From Zea mays (taxonomy: Eukaryota > Streptophyta > Magnoliopsida > Poales > Poaceae): a stretch of DNA of 64,000 nucleotides. This document shows, piece by piece, positions 12,701 through 22,444 of the stretch (positions are counted from its first letter, which is position 1; each line of letters starts with the position of its first letter). Made by a program: the position numbers and the translations under genes. The notes beneath the pieces are model-generated. The model had not been told where the DNA came from, ran no database searches, and saw only the letters and a list, made by a program, of their open reading frames with translations. The DNA is taken from contig NC_050105.1 in NCBI RefSeq assembly GCF_902167145.1, positions 140,725,988 through 140,789,987 of the forward strand, given 5' to 3'.

Positions 12701-14015
12701 GGCCTATATGTTCGCGCGTGTTTTTTCCTTGATCACCCGAAAATTTTGCGAATTCGGGTATCCTGGTTCCCTGTGGGTATGGGTGGTGATCAAATCGGCT
12801 GTCATAAGGTTTCCGATATGATTGCCCCCCAGGGACCATGCTTACTCCGAGCTTATCTCGGAACGCCCCGGCTATTTCTTCCCTAACTATATCAATGGCA
12901 GCCGGTGCGAGACCACCGGCTCTCTGGTCAAACATAGGTGGGGTTGGCTGGATATTAGCATGTTGTCTTTCCCCCCATTGGTTTGAACTACGTGGTGCAT
13001 TGCCATTTGCCCTATATGGTTCATATGTTTGATCGTTCCTTTCCGGCCTTCTAGGTGGGGCCGGAAAGTTTTCCTGGGCTCTAGATCTCGAATTAATGGG
13101 TTGATGCATTGTATAGTGCGATGGGAAGCGCTGCTGGGACGGGTGAGGATTCAGGTAACAATCCTCCTCAAAAAGGTCATGTGCGGACTGTCCGGACATT
13201 GGCCCGGACCGTCCGTGATTATGTGCGGACCGTCCGTCGTTGTACGCGGACGGTCCGACTGGGTAGTTTAAATTCTGTGTCGTGTGTGGTGGTTCGGGCG
13301 CATATCTAGGTAACTCATTAAGAACAGGCCCTACTGTTGTTGGTCCGGACGGTCCGCGCTCACGTGCGGACGGTCCGGGCATGTGCAGATCGGCTGATTT
13401 GCTGCCGGTTTGCGGTTGCTCAGGGTATGTGTCCATCGGCATCCCATAAAGGGGTTGTGACTGGTCGTGACAACCTGTAGCCGATGTGTTACGCGTGTTA
13501 CCTCCTAACTCAACCTCGTGCGAAGGAAAATTTGAGACACTAGATTTATCAAACGCACGTACTAGTCTCTTAAGATCGCTTTGCATACCCCCTATGATGT
13601 TCTGCATTTGTTCACGCTGATCTTCTACATAATTTCTAAGAGATTGCAGATCGTTGGTATTACTTACATTGGGGATATCTGGCGTAGGTTGGAGCGAAGC
13701 CGGATCCGTCGCCCGATGTCGGACGACCTTGTTGTTCCTGTCCACTTTGAAGTTGGCCAAGAATCGTGCTTTCGCCTCCTGGATCATCCGCTCCTTGTGC
13801 TCCTCGAACTGGAGCTGCTCGTCAGCCGGCAAGGTTTCCCAAGTCGGCTCTATGATGTTGCTTGGAGAAACATCAGAGCTATCCCTTGAACCGGCCATTG
13901 AGGGCCGATTTGATGAGCTTAGATGTGTTTTCCCCAGCGGAGTCGCCAAAAAGTATGTTGACGCCTTTTGAGGGCGCCAATTACTCAAGAAGAACCGTGG
14001 CGGTGCCCTCTGCAC
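9705..14015 (-). CDS. gag: Gypsy gag-protease polyprotein
   Basis: Open frame of 1436 residues. The first 60 bases overlap the 5' LTR, so translation probably starts at an internal Met such as the one near 13899. The capsid-type gag domain lies around residues 410-560 (FAKFSGDQGKNT, SWGDLEQKFHDHFF). A Cys/His motif typical of Tat gags is near 670 (YCKWHNSFSHATNDC). A Pro-rich linker follows, then a retropepsin-type protease near residue 1275 (MLVDGGAAVNLMPYS, with LILGRDWI further on). It is unusual that repeated palindromes encode stretches such as ADRPA/GPSA and DGRSA in the linkers. The frame ends at two in-frame stops just before pol. Confidence 0.92.
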   Translation of the reverse strand: MQRAPPRFFLSNWRPQKASTYFLATPLGKTHLSSSNRPSMAGSRDSSDVSPSNIIEPTWETLPADEQLQFEEHKERMIQEAKARFLANFKVDRNNKVVRHRATDPASLQPTPDIPNVSNTNDLQSLRNYVEDQREQMQNIIGGMQSDLKRLVRAFDKSSVSNFPSHEVELGGNTRNTSATGCHDQSQPLYGMPMDTYPEQPQTGSKSADLHMPGPSARERGPSGPTTVGPVLNELPRYAPEPPHTTQNLNYPVGPSAYNDGRSAHNHGRSGPMSGQSAHDLFEEDCYLNPHPSQQRFPSHYTMHQPINSRSRAQENFPAPPRRPERNDQTYEPYRANGNAPRSSNQWGERQHANIQPTPPMFDQRAGGLAPAAIDIVREEIAGAFRDKLGVSMVPGGQSYRKPYDSRFDHHPYPQGTRIPEFAKFSGDQGKNTREHIGQFLAQLGELADTEAFRVRLFSLSLTGTAFAWYATLPPNSISSWGDLEQKFHDHFFSGDYELDLVDLVSLRQTKDESVNDCIRRFRDTRNRCFQIHLAEKQLVGLAFNGLRYYLKERLEGIQFFTLAQLHQRALACESRSKETAKTIRHNVHVVECDQSSSEDESAEVYAAEMVWPKQAKSSACASLQPVQKKRQEEVKFTFNVGKCDRIFDELLKNGNIKINHTVPSADELKRRAYCKWHNSFSHATNDCNVFRRQIQSAINEGRLKFQEMQVDTEPFPMNMIDFEGKKVLTRPNTADEGKGKKIVIDNAREAGGNHKTSCRKVVAEKTPDGGETLKVTITASDTGGQTQTETQAQEPILRIADCPPSRRGRSDASPDGPADSSGRSDHAQDSQRPRTFKPRRPEIGTWKTNTFKAAGRLIKPGPTFDQLLSKYVKKKAGPSDRPLKRPHSPIHERRQVRPIGPPHQSEEMKGPIIQVRPNVPAWTPPPPYPPPYPSMPYPYTYLPPPYVPNQMWGMPPYPFGMPQYPAWGAPQTSVFDRLAPPVRDRLSAAESGHQAQAQQDCRTTRPPKPTNPAGGHMPVATQRTTKKDIIKIGTADVVIQGDNKGPMIFGESANTTEKDTATIKTADPKYSMPRWCPAGLTRSQKRKLQRLRAKESQEKEAEKTFNDTHPLYPPPQKKWRPKAVENKETATEIESQPASGADRPASAHGPSAVHQEASGQPAPGADRPAPARGPSAVHQETSNDTTTSMEEDDLLGEDLVDYEASPERPGMDVNIITFSADCTIIGDNEPVVAQFDFGPKEAAFTKPKESVNHLKPLFVRGHIDGIPIAKMLVDGGAAVNLMPYSLYRKLGKQDDELVKTNMTLSGVGTDSSIKARGVTSVELTIGTKTLAAAFFVADVEGNYSLILGRDWIHANQCIPSTLHQMLIQWVGDDIEQVHADVSACIAVADAPVLWTYETATCLTGVDFSDYQFISIDKKGFIPVMLEPMENRLNPK
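13934..13951 (-). other. Primer binding site of the Gypsy element
   Basis: Just inside the 5' LTR, the minus strand reads TTGGCGACTCCGCTGGGG after a short spacer. It has the form of a tRNA 3'-end complement (starts TGG). I did not assign the tRNA. Confidence 0.65.
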
Positions 14016-14669
14016 AGGGGCGGACGGTCCGCGCGTGGGGCCGGACGGTCCGCGGCCTGGTGCGAGGCGCGGTGGTACTCTCTGCGCAGGGGCGGACTGT
14101 CCGCGGCCTGGGGCCGGACGGTCCGCGACCTGGTGCGCGGCTAGGGCTTCTCTGCCTGACGGTCGGACGGTCCGCGCCCTAGGGCCGGACGGTCCGCGCG
14201 TGCGCAGAGGCGGCGGAAGATCGCCGACGGCGCCTGGATCTCGCTCCCGGGAGGGACCCCGTCGGGGAGGAGAGATCCTAGGTGGTGTCTAGGCTCGGGC
14301 AGGCCGACCTAGACTCCTCTAATCGACGTAGAGTCGAGGAGAGGCGAAGAATTGGAGATCGAGAGGCTAAACCTAAACTAGACTAGAACTACTCCTAGGA
14401 TAAAATGCGAAATAGAAGTGTTTGATTCGATTGTTGATGATTACAAATCGGCCGTAGACCTCTTTTTATAGAGGAGGGGGGCTGGACCCTTTACACGACC
14501 GGATTCCGAGCCAAATCCGCGAATATAGCTAACAAACATAGCACAAAACTCGGAACCCTAACCAATTCTGCGCAGGCGCGGACCGTCCGGCCTACAGGCG
14601 CGGACTGTCCGGACCGCGGACCGTCCGGCCTCAGGGCCGGACCGTCCGCGCTCAATTTGGTGCTCAACA
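13956..14669 (-). repeat. 5' LTR of the Gypsy element
   Basis: 714 bp, carrying the promoter. On minus, a TATA box lies near 14463-14472; four GGACNGTCC palindromes lie upstream of it (14579-14650) and six downstream (14020-14200). Confidence 0.95.
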
Positions 14670-14674
14670 AGTGC

Positions 14675-17600
14675 CTAATGAGGGAGGCGTGGACAATGTT
14701 CGAGATCTCCTTGGATAGATCTCGTCACTAGCTTTCAATCATATTCGTATGAGGATCTTTCCAACATGAAACCCTTAGAAGGAATCGAGCGAGTACCTCA
14801 TTTTTTCTATATATTCTCTCGTCATAGTGGTGGGCATAAACTCCTCCCTTCTTTCTTGTTTTTTTTCCCATCACATCCTTGACTACTTTTAGCCTCAAGG
14901 ATGGGCACCTCACGCGCTCACCCTGTTGACCTTCGCGTATCTACGTGGAGTGTTCGTCGAGGTGAGAGGTCTATGCGTAGACCATTTCCGTCATTTCTAG
15001 TTCTTCGGGTCTAAATATTATTCTCACCAAAAACACTGAGCACCTAGATGTTTTCAGAATTCTCTACCCTCGGTGCCCTGATCTTTTCTTCTTTCTCCGG
15101 ACGAGGGGTGCGTTTTTTTCCCCTCAGCCACGAAACAACCGCCTCATTTCACCTTGGCTGGAACTTGGAAGACGGTGACCGGCCATGCATAGGCCTGCAG
15201 CTGATGATGCTGTGTCTACTTCCTCTATAGAAGAACAGTGATTGCAGCGTACTATATATGCTGCAAGCTCTTCCGAGCAGAGCAGGCCGAATGTCAGAAC
15301 CATGCATGGCCAAATATACAGAGAGAGGGTTGGTTAGGGTTTAGCAGTCCCCCTAGCTTGGTCCCGATGTCGTATTGTCTGTATCATTCATGCGAGTTGA
15401 CGCGGCGTGGTGAGGCGACAGAGGATTTGGTACAGTATCCACGTCCACGGACCACGGTGCATGGTGGTACACAAACACAATGCAGAACGGTGCCATGCCC
15501 ATGCATGATTGTTGTTGGCGAGGGAGGCATATATAATTAATCACGTTCCCGACCCCGGCCCTAACTGGCCGGTGCTCAATTGCCAATACACGCTTCAAGA
15601 TGTGGCAACGTCGTCTTTGAACCTTGTTTATGGACAGCTAGCGGAGTGAGAGCGCCATTGCTTTCTGCTTGACAGTGCCTTCCACACGTACGCCTTGATG
15701 ATGCTCATCTGACCGTTCTTAATCACTACGTAATTAATAACGACCTAAACGGTAACACACAAAATCCTATATATCCATGGGTGAAGGAGAAGCCCATCGA
15801 TCGACACACGTGATTATATTACTCTATGCAAGCAGGGTGAGTTTTGTATCATGTGGCCTAAGACCCTAGTACCAGTTTTATATATGGAGGTTTTTTTTTT
15901 GTTTTTTGTTTTGTTTTGTATCATCTACTATTCGAGAACACATGGGGGCCGAATGGCCAATGCGAGCTGTCAGTCCGTATTGCCCTTGGCACCAACATCA
16001 GGAGAATGACTCAAAAACCATACTACCACACAGCTAGCAGGTAGCTTTTGACTCGCTTAAACAATTGCGCCATGCATAATAACTGCATGGACTTGCAATA
16101 ATCGTCTCACTACTCGCCACGCCTGCTTTGGATTTGCCAGCCAGCCGGTACAAAAAATGCTCGGATCTTGTCGCCGAAACATAGTCAAATCGCCTCGATA
16201 AAGATAATGTTTTGATAACCATGCTGCTTCGTGCATGGAAAGCCGAGTATACTTACCAATCTCTCCAATTGCCCACACCCCATTAAGACCGATGGTCCTT
16301 CAACCTTGAGATCATCCCTTCATCAGCACCTCAAGACAAGTCTATGCATGGTACTCACCTCAATAAGTGCTCCCGGCTCGTGTGGGGGTGTAGCTAGCTC
16401 ATAGTACGGAGTACATGCATAGCGAGCCGAGCAATGGTTGGTGGAGTCTGCCCCCATTCCGAATTAAAAAAGCCTCCGTTGGTGTAGCTAGGCCACATGC
16501 ATGATGCGCCTCCACGGACTGCCGCGCTCGTCTTCATCTCTCCTGAATCCTGTGCCAAGTTTTCGCTGCAGATTCGCCGTTCCTCTCTCGCTCTCTTCTC
16601 CCTTCCATCTCTGAGCTTGCTGTTCCGATCCGTTCTGTGAGAAAAAAGTGGGCTGCGGAACGAACATATTTCTACTTGCCGCTGCCGTTTGGTGTCTCTC
16701 ATCAGACCCTCGGGGCACTGCAGAGGAATAAGGCATTGTTCTCGAAGAAGAGATGCATCGTCTCATCTACTGCTTGGTCTCCAAGCAGGGAAGCAATCCG
16801 CACACAGGTTATTGGTAGCAACAAACGAAAACGATGGCACCCCAGGCATACACATACACGTGAGGGACGACAGATTCTCTGAAGCAAAAAAAAAAAAAAA
16901 GCAACGAACAACCGGTTAAAAAGACCATATAATTCGCACCACAGCAAGGACTGATGTGCGTTAGCGTTTCACAGCCGTCGGCAGAAACTGCAAGGCCATG
17001 AATGATGACACACACACTGGTTTTGGCCCACTGCGTAATCAGGGGTAGGTTCAGGATAAGATAACCAATGGGGGTCCTGGTGGAGAGGTTTGTTAGAGTA
17101 GAGCATTGGATACCCTCCTCTTATGACCATATTAAAGGATCTTCAACCACTCAACCTCTCGGTGAAATTGGAAGTCTGTAAAACGAAGCTCTGTCCGAGC
17201 TAGGTTACAGTTACAGGGCCGGCGTGAGAGCAACTTATGATCTTGGTTGGATACAGAGAGGCTGCTTGAATCACAGATGCCTGCTTGAAGAAAAAAAAAA
17301 CATATAGTATTACTGTTAGGTTAGGATTCAGAGGAAGGTGAATAGTTGTTTCTAAAAATAATCACGACGGCTAAGGGTATTTTTTTGGTAGAGCTCTACC
17401 AGCTCCAGATTCATAAAAAAAAAAACAGATACATTCCACACAGTGTAGTCGGAACTTGAAGCCCATGTCTGAACTGCAGCGCTGGATCCATTAGCTGCTT
17501 GGAAGCTGTCAGCAACCTGCTGGCGGTATGTATTGGTAGCGATTACAGCAGGAGGCCAGTAGAAGAAATAGAGGAGGAAGACAGTATAAAACTAAGATAA

Positions 17601-18135
17601 CTTGATAAGGAAGAAGACCTCTTCAATTGTTACTGCCCTTTATATATATCCTCTCAACTAGTTGGGCCGACATATACCAAATGGGCCGGATCCCTCACAG
17701 GAGCCCTGGATGGGCTGGCAGAAAGCCGAGCCGAGTACCCGCCGATACCGCAGCGTCCCCCGACAACCATACCAGATCACAAGAGTGCGACACCACGGGA
17801 AGACCACGGAGAAGAGAGAACACGACGAACGCAAGGATCTAAACACTGGTCGATTGGCCCCCGTTTCGCGCCGGCTACCGACATGCATACTCGATGTTCG
17901 TTTTCAATCATGCTACTACTATTTTCCACGGCTCGCCTTTGACAAGTCCACACACGAGGCGGGGTGCCAGTGGGCTGTGGCTCGACCTCTGCAAGGGGCT
18001 TGACCGCTTGAGTGTGAGTGCTAGTACTAGGACGGTTGGTGAGCATTGTCAAACGGTCTTAACTACCGCTGCGAGACTCCGTGCCGGCCCTTGATCGTCT
18101 GTCACCAACCACATCAAATACGGCGGCGGGTAACC
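14675..18135. other. Gene-free stretch between Gypsy and the amino acid permease
   Basis: About 3.5 kb with short open frames only and no recognisable domain. Several A- or T-runs occur (15892-15906, 16886-16900, 17289-17298). No rRNA or tRNA-like segment and no transposon ends were identified. Confidence 0.5.
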
Positions 18136-18138
18136 TTA

Positions 18139-18264
18139 GGCCTTGTTCGTTTGTGCCGGATTGGTGGGTCAGAACGATTCCTGACCGGATTGCTTCTCTA
18201 ATTTATATAAACTTTGATTAGCTGAAACGATTCCGGGTGCAATCCGATGGAAACGAACAAGGCC
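18139..18264. mobile_element. Tourist-like MITE (PIF/Harbinger type)
   Basis: 126 bp with inverted ends GGCCTTGTTCGTTT / AAACGAACAAGGCC, flanked by the duplication TTA (18136-18138, 18265-18267). A 3-bp TTA duplication with this end is the signature of Tourist elements. It lies about 690 bp upstream of the permease start codon. Confidence 0.85.
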
Positions 18265-18485
18265 TTAGTCCATTCATGTCGTTGGATTTTATTCCGTCAT
18301 CTTGTCAATGCCCGGGACTAGCCAGCCAGCCAGCCACGGGAGAAAAAGGAAAGCTTTGTCCTCTGCCGTGTGCCTACTTTGGCTGCGCGTGCGTGTCCCG
18401 CGGACACGGATGCTTGGCCCCGACAAACTTGACTTCTCCCGTTACCGCGACAGTGACGCCAGTATCATCGACGATGACGATCTGG

Positions 18486-18515
18486 CTGGACCTGGACCTG
18501 GACCTGGACCTGGAC
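18486..18515. repeat. (CTGGAC)5 hexanucleotide repeat
   Basis: Five perfect tandem copies in the 5' flank of the permease gene. Confidence 0.9.
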
Positions 18516-18829
18516 CGTACGTGCGCTGTCGTCACACAACGTTCCAATATATGCGGTATGCCGCGTGCGTCTGAAGTTGAAAACGCGGGGGTGCATGACA
18601 GTTGAAAGTAGCGTCCACGAAGCAGGAACCAGTGTTTGTCATACCCAGGCCAGAAGAACCCATTTTCTTTAATTTGCCCGCACAAACCCATATATCCCAC
18701 CATACAAAAGCGCATAACAAGCGGCTCGCTGGCGGCACGACGTCGTCCACACCGCCGCCGCGCCGCCGCATGGCATGACTCATCACTTCACCAACCCTGT
18801 GCATGATCCAGTGGGAAATGAAATCCACC

Positions 18830-18838
18830 TATAAATCT
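18830..18838 (+). promoter_or_regulatory. TATA box of the amino acid permease gene
   Basis: CTATAAATC, 112 bp upstream of the ATG at 18951, with a GC-rich leader following. The position fits a grass core promoter. Confidence 0.6.
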
Positions 18839-18950
18839 CGCGTCCCGCGAACCGACCCGGCCGGGACTCGGTACCAACCAACGCACCAGCCACAAGTGAC
18901 AAGTCCAATCACCAACAGGCCGCGTGCGGGCAGCGGCCGGCCACTGCACC

Positions 18951-21028
18951 ATGTCGTCCAGCAGGGAGGTGATGGTGCTCAGCGACAGCGAGGTGCAGTC
19001 CGCCCCGCCAACGCCGCGACCACCGCAGCCGGTGTCGGCCCCGCCATCGCAGATACACATACACTCCCCGTCGCCCGCCCGCTCGCCGCTCGCCAGCCCG
19101 GTCAGGAAGGCGGTGGCGGGCGTCAAGGGCTACCTGGAGGAGGAGGTGGGCGGCCACGTCACGCGGCTCGCGGACCCGCGCGACGCCTGGCTGCCCGTCA
19201 CCGAGTCCAGGAGCGGCAACGCCTACTACGCCGCGTTCCACAGCCTCAGCTCCGGCATCGGGTTCCAGGCGCTCGTGCTCCCCACGGCCTTCGCCTCCCT
19301 CGGATGGTGCGTGCGTGCGTTCATGTCGATCTGTTCCTTGTTGCTCCCGGCCGGTGGCTCAGATGTTTGCTTCTTGCAGGACGTGGGCGATCATCTGCCT
19401 GACGCTGGCGTTCGGGTGGCAGCTCTACACGCTGTGGCTGCTCGTCAGGCTCCACGAGCCTGTCGCCGGCGCCACCCGCTACAGCCGCTACATGCACCTC
19501 GCCACCACCGTCTTCGGTGCGTGTCCCTAATAAACCACGCCGATATGATTCTTTCTTTCTTCTTCCTTTCTGTCTTTGCGTACGGCGGCAAGGCTCATGC
19601 TCAGTCGCTCGCTCACGCATGAATCACCATCGCATATAGATATATATGCCTAGCTGCCCCTTTTCTGTCGTACGTGTGCTTACTTATTAGCTACGCGCGC
19701 ATGTGGTTCCCCGCCACACGTACGTGCGCGCGCGCTTGCATGCCCAACCATCCTCAGGCGACAGATGGGCCAATATCCTGGCGCTGCTCCCGGTGACGTA
19801 CCTGTCGGCGGGGATCTGCACGGCGCTCATCATCGTCGGCGGCGGCAGCATGAAGATGCTGTTCGGCATCGCATGCGGCGGGTCGTGCCTGGCGCGGCCG
19901 CTCACCGCCGTGGAGTGGTACCTCGTCTTCGTGTGCGCGGCCGTGGTGCTGTCCCAGCTCCCCAACCTCAACTCCATCGCCGGCGTGTCTCTGGTGGCCG
20001 CGGCCGCCGCCGTCGCGTACTGCACCATGATCTGGGCCGTGTCCGTGGCCAGGGGTAGGGTAGCCGGCGTCTCCTACGACCCCGTCCACAAGGCCCCCGA
20101 CGACGACGTGGACGCCGCACTCGGCGTCCTGAATGGCCTTGGCATCATTGCCTTCGCCTTCAGGGGCCACAATGTGGTGCTGGAGATCCAGGTGAGCCAA
20201 GAAAAGCACCCATCTTTCCGGGTGCACGATCGATGGAAAAGGGTGAGCAAAACTAAAGGTAAAACTGAGTGTGCTTGCTTTGCAGGGCACGATGCCGTCG
20301 ACTCTGAAACACCCGTCTCATGTGCCCATGTGGAAGGGCGTTAAGGTAGCATACGCCATCATTGCGCTCTGCCTGTACCCCATCGCCATCGGTGGCTTCT
20401 GGGCATACGGCAACCAGGTACGTAACGTATACGGACGTATACCTCGTATATATACGCACGGCCTTCGCCCGACGACGTCATCGAAGAGTTGTTGTCAGTG
20501 ACTGATAGATGATCTGCAATAATGCACACGCAGATACCTCCCAATGGCATCCTGAGCGCCCTGTACAAGTTCCACAGCCGCGACGCGTCCAGGCTTGTGC
20601 TGGGGGTCACCACGCTGCTGGTCATCATCAACTGCCTGACCACGTACCAGATCTACGCCATGCCGGTGTACGACAACATGGAGGCCGGGTACGTGCACAA
20701 GAAGAACCGGCCGTGCCCGTGGTGGATGCGCTCGGGCTTCCGCGCCTTCTTCGGCGCGGTCAACCTCCTCGTCGCCGTCGCGCTGCCGTTCCTGTCGGAG
20801 CTCGCCGGCCTCTTCGGAGGGATCTCGCTGCCGGTCACCCTGGCCTACCCGTGCTTCATGTGGGTGGCGATCAAGAAGCCGCGGAAGGGCACCGCCACGT
20901 GGAACGTCAACTGGGCGCTGGGAATCCTTGGCATGAGCATAAGCCTTGTCCTCATAGTCGGGAACCTGTGGGGTCTCGTGGAGAAAGGCATGCGGGTCAA
21001 GTTCTTCAAGCCTGCCGATTTCCAGTGA
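18951..21028 (+). CDS. Lysine/histidine transporter-like amino acid permease, 5 exons
   Basis: Exons 18951-19306, 19380-19516, 19758-20191, 20286-20417 and 20534-21028; all junctions are GT-AG and in phase, giving 517 residues. The ATG at 18951 (CACCATGT) is preferred over an in-frame ATG at 18924. The N-terminal 70 residues are Ser/Pro-rich (SAPPTPRPPQP, SPSPARSPLASPVRK), as in LHT-like 8 proteins of the AAAP/ATF family. About eleven hydrophobic segments follow, with family motifs SLSSGIGFQALVLP, GFWAYGNQ and PWWMRSGFR. The expected role is proton-coupled amino acid uptake at the plasma membrane; the substrate cannot be read from sequence. The length is normal for the family and no lesion was seen. 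It is separated by 1.4 kb from the next gene on the same strand. Confidence 0.93.
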
Positions 21029-22200
21029 TAAAAAGATGCAGATTTGTCACTCAGTTGGATTCGTAATCGTAATGCAATGCTTTTAGATATGTTGATTTCT
21101 TCCTCAGGAATGTATAATGTTATGTACATATTAGCAATTTGCAAGAAGCAACGTCGACTGACACTCGTGGTCGTGCCTTGTGACGTAAATGGTATGGATA
21201 CGTGCGTATTCGAATTCGATTCGTTTAAAAGGAATGGGATATAATTCGTATCCGACCTAGGTAATCCATATTCTTAAATTTAAATATTTAAAATAATAAT
21301 ATCTATTTAAATTTTATCCGATAAAATTTGATAACATCAATATCTTAAGAGAAAACATATGGAATGAATTCTTTATTTATTTGCTATATACACATTTTTT
21401 CGTTGGTTTATTATGTGATTCTGTCCCATTTTTTTATACACCTAGCTAGGGAGAAGTAACGTGGTTAAATAGAAGTGGAACACAAGCATCGATTTGTTTA
21501 CTAATTATAACATGACCTAGTAACTATTATGTCTTGAGACAATTGCACATGTGAGACTTCAAACATCGCGCTTCACAATTCAAATCATTTACTTCGTAAA
21601 AATAGGACTAAACATCTTCCATTTGATTACAATACCATTTTTTGTTCTTTACTAGTTTTCTTTCTTGTATTTGGAGCTTGAATAGAAAATTTTGTCATGC
21701 AGTATTTTACGTCTACAGTGGCGATGTCGGTTTTGTTAAGAAACCGACAACAATAATATGTTTGCACTGACGGTTTATTAAATTGGACAAGCCATTTTAT
21801 TTCACTGAAAACCGCCTATACAAATTAGGTATTATCATAGGCATAGAGCTTTTTTTCTAACTGGATTTTAAAATAGGAGATAATGATAAATTGATAAGTA
21901 AGATGGTGAATGAGAAAGAACCACTAAAACCCCGTAGTCAACTCTGGTAGGTTCACTCCAATCCACGTGGACAACCGGCGCCGCTATCTACAACGACGAT
22001 ACCATGAGTCTGACCTCCGGCCATACCGTACCTCTTGCGTCTGTACTATCTGTTTCGCCGGCGTGACGGCAATCGATATAGATCGAAGCGGCTGCAGCTG
22101 CAGCTGGTCCGCGCGTATCCCTTTTATTCCGATATTTGTTGACAATCTAAACAGCAGCCCTAGCTATTATATCGCCTGTAATCCCGACTCAACGCCCGCA
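21029..22200. other. Intergenic, no gene seen
   Basis: AT-rich spacer between two plus-strand genes. Around 21725-21830 short inverted stretches (GTCGGTTTTGTTAAG and GAAACCGACAA) suggest an old small transposon, but I could not find ends or a target duplication. Confidence 0.45.
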
Positions 22201-22202
22201 GC

Positions 22203-22215
22203 CTATATATATACG
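22203..22215 (+). promoter_or_regulatory. Candidate TATA box of the SKS gene
   Basis: CTATATATATACG, about 240 bp upstream of the ATG at 22445. This is the only strong TATA-like run in the proximal flank. Confidence 0.4.
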
Positions 22216-22444
22216 GAGTACAATAAACAGAATTCCAAATAAAAATCTAATCTAAATTCTAAACTAGTCGGCGCCTACGGTCTCGCCGGCTCCAGGGCCA
22301 GGGCGTGCGGCTGAGAAGGCAGGGCTCGCCGGCTTCGGACGACGTGTGTGTGCGGCAGCAGGCCGGCCGGCAGAGCTCGGATTCCCGGCCGGTGCTGCAG
22401 CAGTGCATGTGCCTCCTGATCCACCGCGCCTAACGCCGAGCAAG

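Larger units (their letters stand above)
5331..14669 (-). mobile_element. Complete Gypsy (Tat lineage) LTR retrotransposon, very young
   Basis: Two 714-bp LTRs (5331-6044 and 13956-14669) start TGTTGACG and end CTCAACA on the plus strand. They are flanked by the 5-bp target duplication AGTGC (5326-5330, 14670-14674). By eye the LTRs differ only at 5976 (T) versus 14601 (C). The element is transcribed on minus, so the right LTR is the 5' LTR. Inside are a gag-protease frame and a pol frame with RT, RNase H, a second archaeal-type RNase H and integrase. That dual RNase H is the hallmark of the Tat lineage. No envelope-like frame is seen. With both long frames open it looks potentially autonomous. 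Confidence 0.95.

Noticed and set aside
16057..16278. Minus-strand frame with many aromatic residues in the gene-free stretch
   Set aside because: Looks protein-like, but I recognise no family, and there is no promoter, splice support or neighbour; not reported as a gene.
18788..19402. Other frames over permease exon 1, and an in-frame upstream ATG at 18924
   Set aside because: The frames are shadows. The ATG at 18924 would add nine residues but has poorer context than 18951.
21710..21850. Possible CACTA-derived MITE near GTCTACAGTGG
   Set aside because: The end would read CACTGTAGAC rather than CACTA, and no second end or 3-bp duplication was found.
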